Counted from the stretch's first letter, positions 8,973-17,639 are shown. The stretch is DNA of 64,000 bases from Symbiodinium natans (GCA_905221605.1 CAJNDS010000122.1:132501-196500), one strand, 5' to 3'. The notes: generated by a model not told the origin, from the letters alone. Translations and numbers: made by a program.

Positions 8973-9838
8973 TTATGATGCCCGATAGCCTTATAAGACA
9001 GGGATCTTGCAAAACCAGCAAAAAGTTAAAAAAAATCGAAAAAAGATCTAAAAAGAATCACGAAAAAATCAAATCACAAATCGAACCTAAACAGCCTGAT
9101 GTGCCCCGAATCCAACAAAATACATAATAGCATTTTTCTTCGCTTTCTCAGTCCGATCGTTTTTATTTCGATTTTCTGAAAATCGAATTCGCCGATTTTT
9201 CCCGATTTCTTGGCCCGATCGATTTTATTTCGATTTTCTGAAAATCGAATTCACCGATGTTTTTTCGATTTCTTGGCCCGACCGATTTTATTTCGATTTT
9301 CTGAAAATCGGATTCGCAGATTTTTTCGATTTCCTGGCCCGAACGATTTTATTTCGATTTTCTGAAAATCGAATTTCTGATCATTCGATTTTGCGGCGAT
9401 TTTTTCCGAATGATTTTCGATTTTTTGTCGATCTTGGGATTGCTGTTATAAGGGGAAATTCTTATACCGGAAAGTTTTTGCAATCTCAAAATCGATCAAA
9501 AATTCAATCAAGACACCGACCAAAAATCAACCAAAAATCGACCACAATCACGCCAGAATGCTTTGATCGTCCTGGCGCAAAATGCATCCCCAGGTCGGAA
9601 GCTCCGAATTAACTTCTAGTTTGTTTTGATTTCTCCGAAAACAAAGCAAGTTCGTTTTGATTTCTCTGAAATCAAAGCAAATTTGTTTTGATTTCCCCAG
9701 AATCTGAAAAAAACCTTCTGATGTCTCCAAAACCCAAGGCTTTTTTGGCCGATTGTTCGGCGATTTTTCGGCGATTTTGGCGGCGATGTTTTGGCGAACT
9801 TGAGGGGTCCCTGTCTTATAAGCTATCGGGCATCATAA
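8973..9838. mobile_element. Non-autonomous DNA transposon with 31-bp TIRs and 8-bp TSD
   Basis: The left end is TTATGATGCCCGATAGCC... and the right end is its complement, with one base gap over about 31 bp. AGCTATGA flanks both sides (8965-8972 and 9839-9846), a perfect 8-bp target site duplication. An 8-bp TSD fits hAT-like or related DDE transposases, but the terminal bases do not match the usual hAT start. Inside, a roughly 65-bp AT-rich unit with the core TTTCGATTTTCTGAAAATCG is repeated about five times (9140-9390). There is no transposase, so it must be mobilised in trans. Base use is unlike the GC-rich surroundings. Confidence 0.85.
9140..9390. repeat. Internal tandem repeat of the 866-bp transposon
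   Basis: About five units of 60-68 bp, each holding the imperfect palindrome CGATTTTCTGAAAATCG followed by AATTC and a TTTTTCGATTTC segment. They may be transposase-binding sites or simply expanded satellite. Confidence 0.8.
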
Positions 9839-9985
9839 AGCTATGAGTCTTTCAGGGCTCTTTTGATGAAGGGGTTCCCAGAGGCTCCGTTACCGCTGTT
9901 CATGACCGTATGTCACGTGGGATGATGTGCAAGACACAAACTCGCAACATATTCGCATCTCCTGCCATGGAAGCCAGGACATGAC

Positions 9986-10276
9986 ATGCAGTCACAGCAG
10001 TACGCAGGGCGAGCATCAAGCGGGGGAACAGAAGATGCTGGCAGCAAGCAGTCTAGATCCTTGTCGAGCCAACGTCATGCTTCTACATCGGAGGTGAGGA
10101 GGCAAGTTCGTGACACAATGACCTATACTATACATTCCAAGCACGAAGAGACAGACACGGAGCACAATGTCAAGATGCGTCCAAGACCGCGTTGGCATCT
10201 ATGTGCTCCGTGGAACACGCGGTCTGATCTTCCAACAGTGGAGCACCAAGGGAACCACGGCCATCATCATGCCTAA
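9986..10276 (+). CDS. Possible small Ser/Gln/His-rich protein, unknown
   Basis: A 96-codon ATG frame, rich in S, Q, R and H, with no recognised domain. It lies between PPR exons. No clear splice borders. It may be chance. Confidence 0.25.
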   Translation: MQSQQYAGRASSGGTEDAGSKQSRSLSSQRHASTSEVRRQVRDTMTYTIHSKHEETDTEHNVKMRPRPRWHLCAPWNTRSDLPTVEHQGNHGHHHA

Positions 10277-10425
10277 GCCCGAAACTTTGTCATAGTGGGG
10301 GGGGGGGGGGGCAACAGCTTAGGGGTACTTAAACTCAATAAGGAACAGAAGTCTATATTTTTAAATATCTACCCCAAGCATGAGCAAGGAAACTGCTAGG
10401 ACACTTTTAAGGAAGCCTTTGGCAG

Positions 10426-10526
10426 GTCTCCAGCATTCAGGCGGCCCTGAGCATCTGCATCAGTGCCTGTGAGAGGAGCTCCGAGGTGCAGAGGGCCTTG
10501 TCGCTTCTTGGCGAGATGTACAATAG
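10426..10526 (+). CDS. PPR-repeat exon
   Basis: QAALSICISACERSSEVQRA then LSLLGEM. I-S-A-C-E-x and x-x-AL-x-LL-G-E-M are typical of dinoflagellate PPRs. The acceptor is TTTGGCAG; a frame stop occurs at 10570. Confidence 0.55.
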
Positions 10527-10744
10527 GACATTAGAGATAAGCATGTTTAATAATGTAGAATATATCAATTAACAACATAAAATCACATAGTATAGTAATA
10601 TCTCTGAACCAAGCAGGAACGGACTTGTAAGGTAGCGTTACATGTGCCACAGGCGGGCGTGGAGGTAAGATCCTCTTTGTGCTTGCTAGGAATGGTTTCG
10701 GCGCTCCCCTTGAAATCCCCTAGCACCTGTGCTGACTCAACCAG

Positions 10745-10852
10745 GCTCTTTGACAAGTTGTGCGAGCGTGGCCTGAGACCAGATCGCAACAGCCGCGGGT
10801 CAGCAAAGTTAAAGGCAGCTCTTACAGCTGGGTTTACACGAAACGGTTTATA
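10745..10852 (+). CDS. PPR-repeat exon, possible C-terminus
   Basis: LFDKLCERGLRPDRNS then RGSAKLKAALTAGF and a TAG. F-x-x-L-x-x-x-G-L-R-P-D is the end of a PPR unit. The acceptor is TCAACCAG. 10853-11141 is unique and telomeric sequence. Confidence 0.5.
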
Positions 10853-11141
10853 GGCTTAGGGTTTTAGAGTCCTGCAAACTACCCCACCACCCTTTGAATT
10901 TCTGAACTTGCCTCAAACTGCACTCCGCCATCGTTGGGAATGTTTCGGATTTGAGGTTCACAAGGCTCCAACGGGCTGCCGTCTAAGTTCTGGGCCCTTT
11001 CTGGTACCTCAAACAGGTTTCCTAAACTCTAACAAACCCCAAACGGGACCTTTTGGGGAACCCTAAACCCTGAACGCTAAACCCTACTAACCCTAAACCC
11101 TGAACCCAATTGAGGGAGCCTACCAAAGTCTGCAGCTTCAG

Positions 11142-11228
11142 GCTTTAACTCGGCCCTCCGTGCATGCCAAGCAGCCGGGGACTGGCGGCGTGCTCTGCGC
11201 TTCCTTCACAACGAGCAGGCGGGTGGAG
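11142..11228 (+). CDS. PPR-repeat exon bounded by TTTTTAGGG array
   Basis: FNSALRACQAAGDWRRALRF then LHNEQAGG: a PPR unit (F-N-x-x-L-x-A-C-x-x-x-x-x-W-x-x-AL). The acceptor is GCTTCAG. The exon ends where the G-strand array starts (GGAG/GGTTTAGGG). Confidence 0.6.
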
Positions 11229-11400
11229 GGTTTAGGGTTTTTAGGGCTTAGGGTTTTTAGGGTTTTTAGGGTTTTTAGGGTTTTTAGGGTTTTTAGGGTT
11301 TTTAGGGTTTTTAGGGTTTTTAGGGTTTTTAGGGTTTTTAGGGTTTTTAGGGTTTTTAGGGTTTTTAGGGTTTTTAGGGTTTTTAGGGTTTAGGGTTTAG
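11227..11400. repeat. Homogeneous (TTTTTAGGG) 9-bp array
   Basis: About 16 near-perfect copies of a 9-bp unit, two T longer than the standard unit. Because the period is a multiple of three it gives a spurious FRVFRV reading frame. Confidence 0.9.
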
Positions 11401-11637
11401 TTTTGGGTTTCGGGTTTGGGATTTGGGTTTTGGGTTTAGGGTAAAGCTTAGGGGTTTAGGGTCTAGGGTTTAGGGGTTTAGGGATGTAAGGGTACTGGGA
11501 AACTTCGCCCCGGCTTACTGAAGCAGCCCGGCAGCAAAAAAGGGGTTTAAGGGTTAGTTAGACATGTTCTTACCCGGCAGTGTTCGAAAGAGGGGGTGCA
11601 AAAAGGGATTTAAGGGGTTCAGGGATTTAGGGAGGTC

Positions 11638-11781
11638 TACTTGGAGGTTCATGGTACTTATTAGCTAGTTCTAACCGTACTTATAGCTGTACTGATAACC
11701 ATATTAGGGCACTTGAGGGGCCTATAAGTGGGTTATCAGTACAGCTGTAATTGGTTACTAAGTACCATGAACCTCCAAGTA
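11638..11781. mobile_element. Inverted-repeat element family A, copy 1
   Basis: Perfect 23-bp ends TACTTGGAGGTTCATGG... The interior is also partly palindromic (TGTACTGATAACC with GGTTATCAGTACA). Related copies at 51251-51371, 51454-51634 and 58686-58820. The end contains AGGT, so it carries its own potential splice donor. It lies in the phosphatase intron. Confidence 0.8.
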
Positions 11782-11782
11782 G

Positions 11783-12066
11783 GGTCTTAACCCTAAACCC
11801 TAAACCCTAAACCCTAAACCCTAAACCCTAAACCCCCCTTTCTTGAAAGGGTTCTGCGGTGTGGGCCCTTGGGCTTACTGGGGTACATAAGGGGTATAGA
11901 GGCGTTCTTGAATTGAGAGCCCACATTAACCATTAAACCCTAAACTAGGCCCTAACCCCCCAAACCCGAAATCCTAAACCCAAAAAACCTAACCCTAAAC
12001 CCCAAAGCCTAAAACCCTAAACCCTAAACCCTAAACCTTAAACCCTAAACCCTAAACCCTAAACCT
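11783..12066. repeat. C-strand telomere-type tracts before an exon
   Basis: CCCTAAA runs at 11783-11836 and 11935-12066, separated by about 95 bp of unique sequence. Confidence 0.85.
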
Positions 12067-12095
12067 ACCCTTATACCCCAGACAGGCATCAGTAG

Positions 12096-12176
12096 GCAAC
12101 GCCTCTGCAGGGCGACTTGGCCCGAGACCTTACGGGCATTAACGCCGCGACTGGGGCCACTTGGCTCCATGATACG
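12096..12176 (+). CDS. Exon-like segment between C- and G-strand telomeric tracts
   Basis: Exactly 27 codons: ATPLQGDLARDLTGINAATG then ATWLHDT. It starts after ATCAGTAG and ends at ATACG/GTTTAGGG. Product unknown. The geometry (CCCTAAA left, GTTTAGGG right, whole codons) is what makes it credible. Confidence 0.45.
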
Positions 12177-12328
12177 GTTTAGGGTTTAGGGTTTAGGGTT
12201 TAGGGTTTAGGGTTCGGGCTGCGACGGGCAATGTGAACTTGGGGGAGTCTAGGGCAGCAGGGAGGGCGAAATGGCGGACTGACTCCCGAGACGAAACTGA
12301 GCTTTCACTCATTCTCCCCTCAGCCTTG

Positions 12329-12448
12329 GGATGTTCCCCCCCTTATACTAACAGTCCTTAATAGGGAATATAATGGGGTTTAGGGTTTAGGGTTTAGGGT
12401 ACTATAATCCCTATTAAGGACTGTTAGTACAAGGGGAAAGCATCCCAA
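12329..12448. mobile_element. Inverted-repeat element family B with telomeric repeats in its loop
   Basis: Left end TTGGGATGTTCCCCCC...TACTAACAGTCCTTAATAGGG, right end the complement (CCCTATTAAGGACTGTTAGTA...GCATCCCAA). Flanks CCTCAGCC and CCTCGGCC suggest an 8-bp target duplication with one mismatch. The centre, 12378-12397, is three TTTAGGG units. Confidence 0.75.
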
Positions 12449-12473
12449 CCTCGGCCCTTAGTCAGGCCTGTGT

Positions 12474-12728
12474 GTGCCGTGGCCAGTGGCCCGCCGTTCC
12501 CGAATTGCTGCAGCGGGCGGATGGGGCTGCCGTGCAGTGGTCGAAGGAGGCGCTGGGAGGGCTTGGGTTGTTGATGCTTTTCGTGGCGCCGAAGCTCCAG
12601 AATCTCAAGTTCTGCCACCACAAGAAACAGACGATTCCATCGAGAAGGGTTGCATAATGATAGAAGACATGGCCAAAGACCAGGTCCCGAAAGAGCCTTC
12701 CGAGCCCCAAAGTCATCCAAAAGCCTGA
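12474..12728 (+). CDS. Possible coding exon, unknown
   Basis: The last 55 codons read VVDAFRGAEAPESQVLPPQE then TDDSIEKGCIMIEDMAKDQV and look protein-like (acidic, no Cys/Trp bias). The minus strand is also open (98 and 167 codons), so the call is weak. Confidence 0.3.
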   Translation: MPWPVARRSRIAAAGGWGCRAVVEGGAGRAWVVDAFRGAEAPESQVLPPQETDDSIEKGCIMIEDMAKDQVPKEPSEPQSHPKA

Positions 12729-12960
12729 GCCCTTACCTCTCAGGCACGCGCGAGCGGCAGCTTGTGACTGAGGGGGGATAAGGGATGCCCTGGTGCGCAG
12801 ATGACGAGCCGGTGCTTGGCCTGTGCTGAAAATGCGTGCATGGGGTGTTGCTTTGTCTGGTTGGGTATGTAGGGGTTTCCCAAAATACTGGTGCCCTTCT
12901 TGGGTGGGGAGCTTCAGAAGAAGGATTTTACAATTTTGGGGATTTTTCCCTCTTTTTTTG

Positions 12961-13109
12961 TGCAAAAATGCCCATTTACCAAGACGTCTTTGGGGATCGA
13001 GGGGTGCTGAATGAGCTGAACACGGGGTCTGCGGTATTGGCAGAGGTAAACATCAGGACAGCGGCAAGGCACGGATGGCAAGTCCAAAAGTTGTTGGGTC
13101 ATATTCTAG
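12961..13109 (+). CDS. Coding exon interrupted by a family D introner (left part)
   Basis: KMPIYQDVFGDRGVLNELNT then ...ARHGWQVQKLLGHI. It ends at a CTAG that is duplicated on the other side of the element at 13110-13218. Removing the element and one CTAG gives GHI-LVFLTIRTQKHE in the same frame. Product unknown. Confidence 0.45.
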
Positions 13110-13218
13110 AACCGGGAGTAGGGCCCTTTTTTCCTTTTTTTTGGGTTGGGGTTGCCTTATAATCCCCTTTAAAACCAGACAGATACCCTCTCTATTCCTA
13201 ATTAGGTTACTCCCGGGT
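13110..13218. mobile_element. Family D introner, copy 1 (CTAG target duplication)
   Basis: Ends AACCGGGAGTA and TACTCCCGGGT, flanked by CTAG on both sides (13106-13109, 13219-13222). The interior has CCTTTTTT...CCTTATAA...CCC like other D copies (32340-32443, 32780-32883, 37529-37638, and the related 22223-22354). Excision rejoins an open frame, so it acts as an intron or recent insertion. Confidence 0.75.
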
Positions 13219-13434
13219 CTAGTTTTCTTGACAATCAGAACACAGAAGCATGAGTCCTGTACTCCAGTGATGCATCGACTACTTAACTTGTGGGGGGGTG
13301 GGGTAGGGCATCCGAAGTGGAAGCCATCACCAGAACGCTGGCATTCCGCATGCAGCGCTGCAGCACCCTCGCTCAACCCAGCCGCATTCCTACGCACTTC
13401 GACTTCTCTCATAGTCATAATCCTTAAGGTTTAA
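13219..13434 (+). CDS. Coding exon after the family D introner (right part)
   Basis: LVFLTIRTQKHESCTPVMHR then LLNLWG, in frame with the left part once the element is removed. The frame stays open to a TAA at 13432 through GHPKWKPSPERWHSACSAAA, but a G homopolymer (13290) makes the second half doubtful. Confidence 0.35.
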   Translation, partial: LVFLTIRTQKHESCTPVMHRLLNLWGGGVGHPKWKPSPERWHSACSAAAPSLNPAAFLRTSTSLIVIILKV

Positions 13435-13473
13435 GGTTTAGGGTTTTGGGTTTTGGGTTTAGTCATAATGCAG

Positions 13474-13605
13474 GCGACCTTCTGCTCTTGTTCACAGATG
13501 GGCTCACTGACAACCTTCACTGGCACGAGGTGCGATCTCTTTGAGGTTTGACATCCATGGAGGGGTGGTTCAAGCAGCAGGCATCGGAGGATGATGGTGC
13601 TTCAG
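13474..13605 (+). pseudogene. PTC7-like PP2C phosphatase, exon E/F (TDGL metal site) with in-frame TGA
   Basis: GDLLLLFTDGLTDNLHWHEV, the PP2C motif D-G-(L)-x-D-N whose first aspartate binds metal. The acceptor is AATGCAG. The frame continues RSL-stop-GLTSMEGWFKQQASEDDGAS to 13605, where TTCAG/GTTTAGGG starts a G-strand tract. The lone TGA (13542-13544) either marks the gene as broken or means that the exon ends at 13529 before GTGCGA. I list it as pseudogene only because of this stop; the rest of the gene looks intact. Confidence 0.65.
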
Positions 13606-13650
13606 GTTTAGGGTTTAGGGTTTAGGGCCTAGGGTTTAGGGTTTAGCGTA
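13606..13650. repeat. Telomere-type tract, G strand, directly at a donor
   Basis: Starts as CAG/GTTTAGGG at the exon end. The matching C-strand region is the minisatellite at 16090-16312, just before the next phosphatase exon. Confidence 0.85.
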
Positions 13651-13727
13651 AAGTTTTGTGGTGGTCAGAGATGTTGCTTGAGCTTGCCTGGAGGGAGATC
13701 GGTGTCCTGTGTGAATCGGCAATTGTC

Positions 13728-13893
13728 TAAGGGTAGTTGTCTGGGCCCTCAATGTGGTCCCTTACCCTCCTTAAAACGGGTTCTGATGTATGGGCGCTTG
13801 GGTTGTATAGGGTAGACAAGGTGTAGAAAAGGGGGGGGGGGGGGGGGGGTTTAGGGTTTAGGGTTGAGACTAAGGGACCATGTAGCTTCCCTA
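13728..13893. mobile_element. Inverted-repeat element family E, copy 1
   Basis: Left CTAAGGGTAGTTG...TGGTCCCTTACC, right GGGACCATGTAGCTTCCCTAAG. The loop holds a G homopolymer and two TTTAGGG units (13831-13865). Related copies at 33239-33360, 58008-58148 and 59885-60050. Confidence 0.6.
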
Positions 13894-14160
13894 AGAAATT
13901 GGGCCACCTCGGATGCATTTTTGCTCTGGGAGCCTCTCCTCAGGGGTCACCAGCAGCACAAGATTCGCACCCTAAACCCTAAACCCTAAACTCTAAAAAA
14001 AAAAACTCTAAACCCTAAACCCTAAACCTGACAGGTTGAGGGTTGAAGATCGTCCGCAATCCGAGCAGTCCAACGGTTCAACATCGCCTGCATACGTACA
14101 TACATACATATATGCAGTCATGCATATGTGGTGCAGCGTGTACCGATACGGGACACGAAA

Positions 14161-14230
14161 CCATAGATGTAGACATATATATATATATGTAATACACACA
14201 CAGATATACATAAATATATATATATATATC
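14161..14230. repeat. AT-rich microsatellite
   Basis: (TA)n and (ACAC) runs. A similar (AT)n block is at 15630-15715. 14552-15300 has overlapping open frames on both strands (a 137-codon minus frame at 14701-15114 and plus frames at 14744-15213) with no recognisable domain; I cannot say which strand codes, if any. Confidence 0.85.
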
Positions 14231-14414
14231 TTTATTTTTTATTTAGAAGATTGTTATTATTTTCTTTCTTTATTTATAGAGAGAGAGAGAGAAGCCGCTA
14301 GAGTTTTGACTCGTCACCAACCCTGAAGCCCCAAACCCTCGCAAGCCTGGAATCCAGGTGGTGCGCAAGGTGGATGAGGTCTTGGAGCGAAAGATAGGCC
14401 AGGGCTTACAGCCA

Positions 14415-14551
14415 CCCTTGGGATGTTACCCCTTATACTAGCAGTCCTTAATAGGGATTCTAGTGCCCCTATTCGAATCCCTGTTCAGGACCCTAAACCC
14501 TAAACCTAAATCCTAAACCCTGAACCCTAAACAGGACTGCTAGTATGAGGG
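14415..14551. mobile_element. Inverted-repeat element family B with C-strand telomeric loop
   Basis: TTGGGATGTTACCCC...CTAGCAGTCC and the complement near 14530-14551. Flanks share GCCACCC. The loop 14490-14535 is made of CCCTAAA/CCCTGAA units, the opposite strand to the loop of the 12329 copy. Confidence 0.7.
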
Positions 14552-15301
14552 GGGCCCAAGGCCACCCTGAAGGCCGAATGAACCCTAACATAGCTCAATG
14601 TGGAGTTTTAGTAGAAGAGGGTAGAGGACCCGAGTGTTTTGTCAGCAGATGCAGCCACTAAGTTCAGTCATGTGGTCATATGGCTAAGGTTTTTTTTGCA
14701 TTATCCGGGACCTAGCAAGCCTGCCATGATTTTCAGATAAGAGATGTGCTGGATTGTGGGCACGCCTCGTGTCATCAGGACCCTCTCACAAATCCAAATC
14801 TTCTCCCATATAGATTGGCACGCAGGGTTCTCAGGAAATGGATGTCGGAGCATAGTTTCCAGAGTTGCTTGGCTGCCCAGAAATAGACCGACACAGTCAA
14901 CTGCCTGCACGCCGAAAGAAGACCCCCGAGACTTCAAATCAGCAAACCCTCCATGCAAAGGGCGCAGGTAGTTTCCCACATCGCTGTGCGGATGCTCTTG
15001 GTTTTGCTGGTGATGGGCACCGGGCTCCTCCGATGCTGTGCTTATGGAGTTCTCGTGCTGACGGACTTCCCTAAATGTGAGATGGTGTTTCTCGCCCTTG
15101 CAAAACCCTCGCAAACATCATGGAGACATAGTTCTCCGCTTGCACAGCCCTGCAAAAATCGGATGCCGTGCCGCGCCGGGTCGTGCGCCTGGCGTGCGCG
15201 AGCGCGTCATTGAGTTGTCTCGGCTCGCCTGTTGATCGACTTCAAAATCTTCAACCTTAAGCCGTGCACTTCGAGTTGTTGTCTTCATTGAACACTACAC
15301 A

Positions 15302-15445
15302 ATGAAGGTTGGTGTGCCATCGGAGCCGGCTCACACACTACAGAGCACTTCAATTGATGCGTTCATCTATTCGCAGTTTCAGCTTGCGGTTGCAAGCGAA
15401 GAAGAGCAAGCTAGATCTTCGAAGCCACGCCAAGTCAAACCCTAA
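15302..15445 (+). CDS. Possible short protein or first exon, stop inside telomeric repeat
   Basis: A 47-codon ATG frame: MKVGVPSEPAHTLQSTSIDA then FIYSQFQLAVASEEEQARSS. It ends in TAA supplied by the first CCCTAA unit of the following tract. Composition looks protein-like. No homology recognised. Confidence 0.35.
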   Translation: MKVGVPSEPAHTLQSTSIDAFIYSQFQLAVASEEEQARSSKPRQVKP

Positions 15446-15680
15446 ACCCTGAACCCCAAACCCCAAGCCCTAAGCCCTAAGCCCTGAGCCCTAAGCCCTA
15501 GGCCAAGCTTCAAGCCCTGGCCTTTGTCGTGTCAGGCCAGGGCGGGCATGCACCTCCTGAAGATGTCACCGGGCTGCAGTTTGAGCTCAATCTTCGTTTT
15601 TTCTATTCTATTTATTATTGTTATTATAGTTATCAGTAAATATATATAAATATAAACATATAAATATAAATACAAATATA

Positions 15681-15713
<33 letters not shown>

Positions 15714-16005
15714 TGATTACAAAATGACCGTATTGTATTGCGACATAGTACGACATGATTAGTACATTGGGACCAAATGAACCCCCCAAAACTGGGGTCA
15801 TATACCCTATACTGCTATACAATTCCGACGGTATATGAACCATAAACACTGAATGTTCAGGGCTCCTTTGGTCCCCAGGGAATAAGACCGTACATGGTTA
15901 TCCCAGAACCTTTTCTGAAGTGGGAACGGCCCAATTGAAACAATGCCCTGAAAACAAACAGCCCTAGATCCTTCTCTTCTAGCATCACCCTAAACCCTAA
16001 ACCTG

Positions 16006-16078
16006 CTGAAGAGGTTTTGATTCGTGATGAGATTCAAACCCTGCCTTGCGGTTCGGCCAGCTATGCGGGAGTGAAAAG
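16006..16078 (+). CDS. Exon-like module TLPCGSASYAG, copy 1
   Basis: EEVLIRDEIQTLPCGSASYA then GVKS, directly after a CCCTAAACC tract. A diverged copy lies at 47310-47352 with mostly silent changes (TLPCGSASYAGA), which supports coding. Confidence 0.5.
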
Positions 16079-16144
16079 TAATTCGAAACCCGAAAGCCCT
16101 AAAAGCCCAAATCCTAAAACTCTAAAACCCTAAGCCCTAAAACG

Positions 16145-16312
16145 CTCAAAACCCTCTACCTACTACCCTAAGCCCTAAAACCCTAAAGTCTCTGCCTACT
16201 ACCCTTAGCCCTAAAACCCTAAAGCCTCTACCTACTACCCTTAGCCCTAAAACCCAAAAGCCTCTACCTACTACCCTTAGCCCTAAAACCCCAAAGCCTC
16301 TACCTACTCAAA
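16145..16312. repeat. 35-bp minisatellite containing a telomere-like unit
   Basis: About five copies of a unit containing CTCTACCTACTACCC and TTAGCCCTAAAAC. It forms the C-rich 3' end of the intron before phosphatase exon G. Confidence 0.85.
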
Positions 16313-16317
16313 AAAAG

Positions 16318-16398
16318 GTTGCAGAAGCCTTGGCTTCAATGGCCGAAGTGCGCTCCCACGACGCGAAGGTGGGGATGCTTCAGCCCACGCTTCGCGGA
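16318..16398 (+). CDS. PTC7-like PP2C phosphatase, possible exon G
   Basis: VAEALASMAEVRSHDAKVGM then LQPTLRG. PTC7-type proteins have a helix of the form VA-x-x-LA-x-x-A-x-x-x-S-x-D before the final GGK-x-DDITV strand, so the position and order fit. Acceptor AAAAAAAG. Phase with exon F does not match directly, so another exon or a different frame may intervene. Confidence 0.4.
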
Positions 16399-16425
16399 GT
16401 CCCAAACCCCCCCCCCCCCCCCCTT

Positions 16426-16486
16426 CTGGTTCTTAGTAGGGAAGAGGGAATTAGGGCCTATATATATATATATGTAATATGTATAT

Positions 16487-16517
<31 letters not shown>

Positions 16518-16670
16518 TTTTTTATTTATATTTATATACATACCCTTCATAGGGATTATACAGGGTACCTTATGTATACCCTTTTGAGGGGTTATGTAGG
16601 GTACCTTATATATACCCTTGAAGGGATTATGTAGGGCACCTTATTCCCTCATTCCCTACGAAGAACCAGC
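16426..16670. mobile_element. Inverted-repeat element family C, copy 1
   Basis: Ends CTGGTTCTTAGTAGGGA and TCCCTACGAAGAACCAG. Inside are an AT microsatellite and three GGGATTATNNAGGG-type subrepeats. Another full copy is at 56111-56213 and an end fragment is at about 7566. It lies in phosphatase intron G-H. Confidence 0.75.
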
Positions 16671-17475
16671 CCTGAAGGTTCCTTCGGGTTTAGGGTTTAG
16701 GGTTTAGGGTTCAGGGTTTAGGGTTTAGGGTTTAGCATATATTCACATCATAGAGCAGAAATCTCATAATGCAATAATGCAATGAAATTTAATAATTATG
16801 GTTTTAAAGTAGAATCCAATAAAACAGTAGCATAATCACATAACTACATAAACCAATACACAAATAGACAAATACAATAATGAGACTCATAATACAAATA
16901 GAGCTAGTAATACTCATAATAACAACAATACTAATAATAGTAAAATCATTTCATACAATCATAAAATAAAAGTCCCTCATCCCCACAAGACGCCAATCAT
17001 CCGCGAGGCCAACACACCTTTCGCACAATCGGCTCGCCGGAACAGGCGCCGTTTTGCTCGCTGCTCTTGAGGGGTTATGGTTGAATATGCATAAACCCTA
17101 AACGCTGAACCCTAACCGTAAACCTTTCGGTACTATGGTAGCTTGGTTGAAGGTCCTCAAAAGCAAGGGCGGGCGGAGTAAGGGGCTTGCAGGGCTAAGC
17201 TTGAGGTGTCAAAGGACACGCCTGGGTATTCAAAAGGAAGGCAGTGAGAGGGAAGAGGTGTTTCAGGTGCCCTTACGCAGTTGCGTCGTCTCAGGGCAAA
17301 AGATGAACCCGGTTATTTTCCCCTCAAACACCCTGGGCGCCCGAAGCCCCATAACTGAACAAGCCCAAAACCCTCATCTCCTCTCCCGCATCCCATGACT
17401 ATATCCCTATGGAGTGGCGCCCTGGCGCTTGCCGTGCAGGGGAAAAAGACCCTAAACCCTAAACCCTAAATCGAG

Positions 17476-17560
17476 CGCAAGACGACATCCGAAGCCAGAG
17501 CCACTAGGTTGCATTTCCCCGGCGGCAAAGAAGATGATATCACGGTTGTGGCAGCCTCTT
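17476..17560 (+). CDS. PTC7-like PP2C phosphatase, exon H (GGKEDDITV motif)
   Basis: RKTTSEARATRLHFPGGKED then DITVVAASCL. The D-D-I-T-V segment is the last conserved PP2C motif, with its metal-binding aspartate. The exon follows a CCCTAAA tract (17450-17470). The frame stays open to a TGA at about 17635. With exons A to G this gives every later PTC7 motif in the right order on one strand. 16671-17475 otherwise holds an AT-rich unique stretch (16740-16980) and an unrecognised 87-codon frame. Confidence 0.75.
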
Positions 17561-17639
17561 GCCTGCATATCTGTTCATTTGGGGGTTCATTTCGTTTAGG
17601 GCGCACATATGGCACATTCGGGGCTGCGTTATGACTAGC

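Noticed and set aside
11160-11393. Frame encoding FRVFRVFRV repeats
   Set aside because: It is only the translation of the 9-bp TTTTTAGGG array; no coding evidence.
14701-15213. Open frames on both strands (137, 75, 69 and 86 codons)
   Set aside because: None shows a motif or clear splice borders, so I could not choose a strand.
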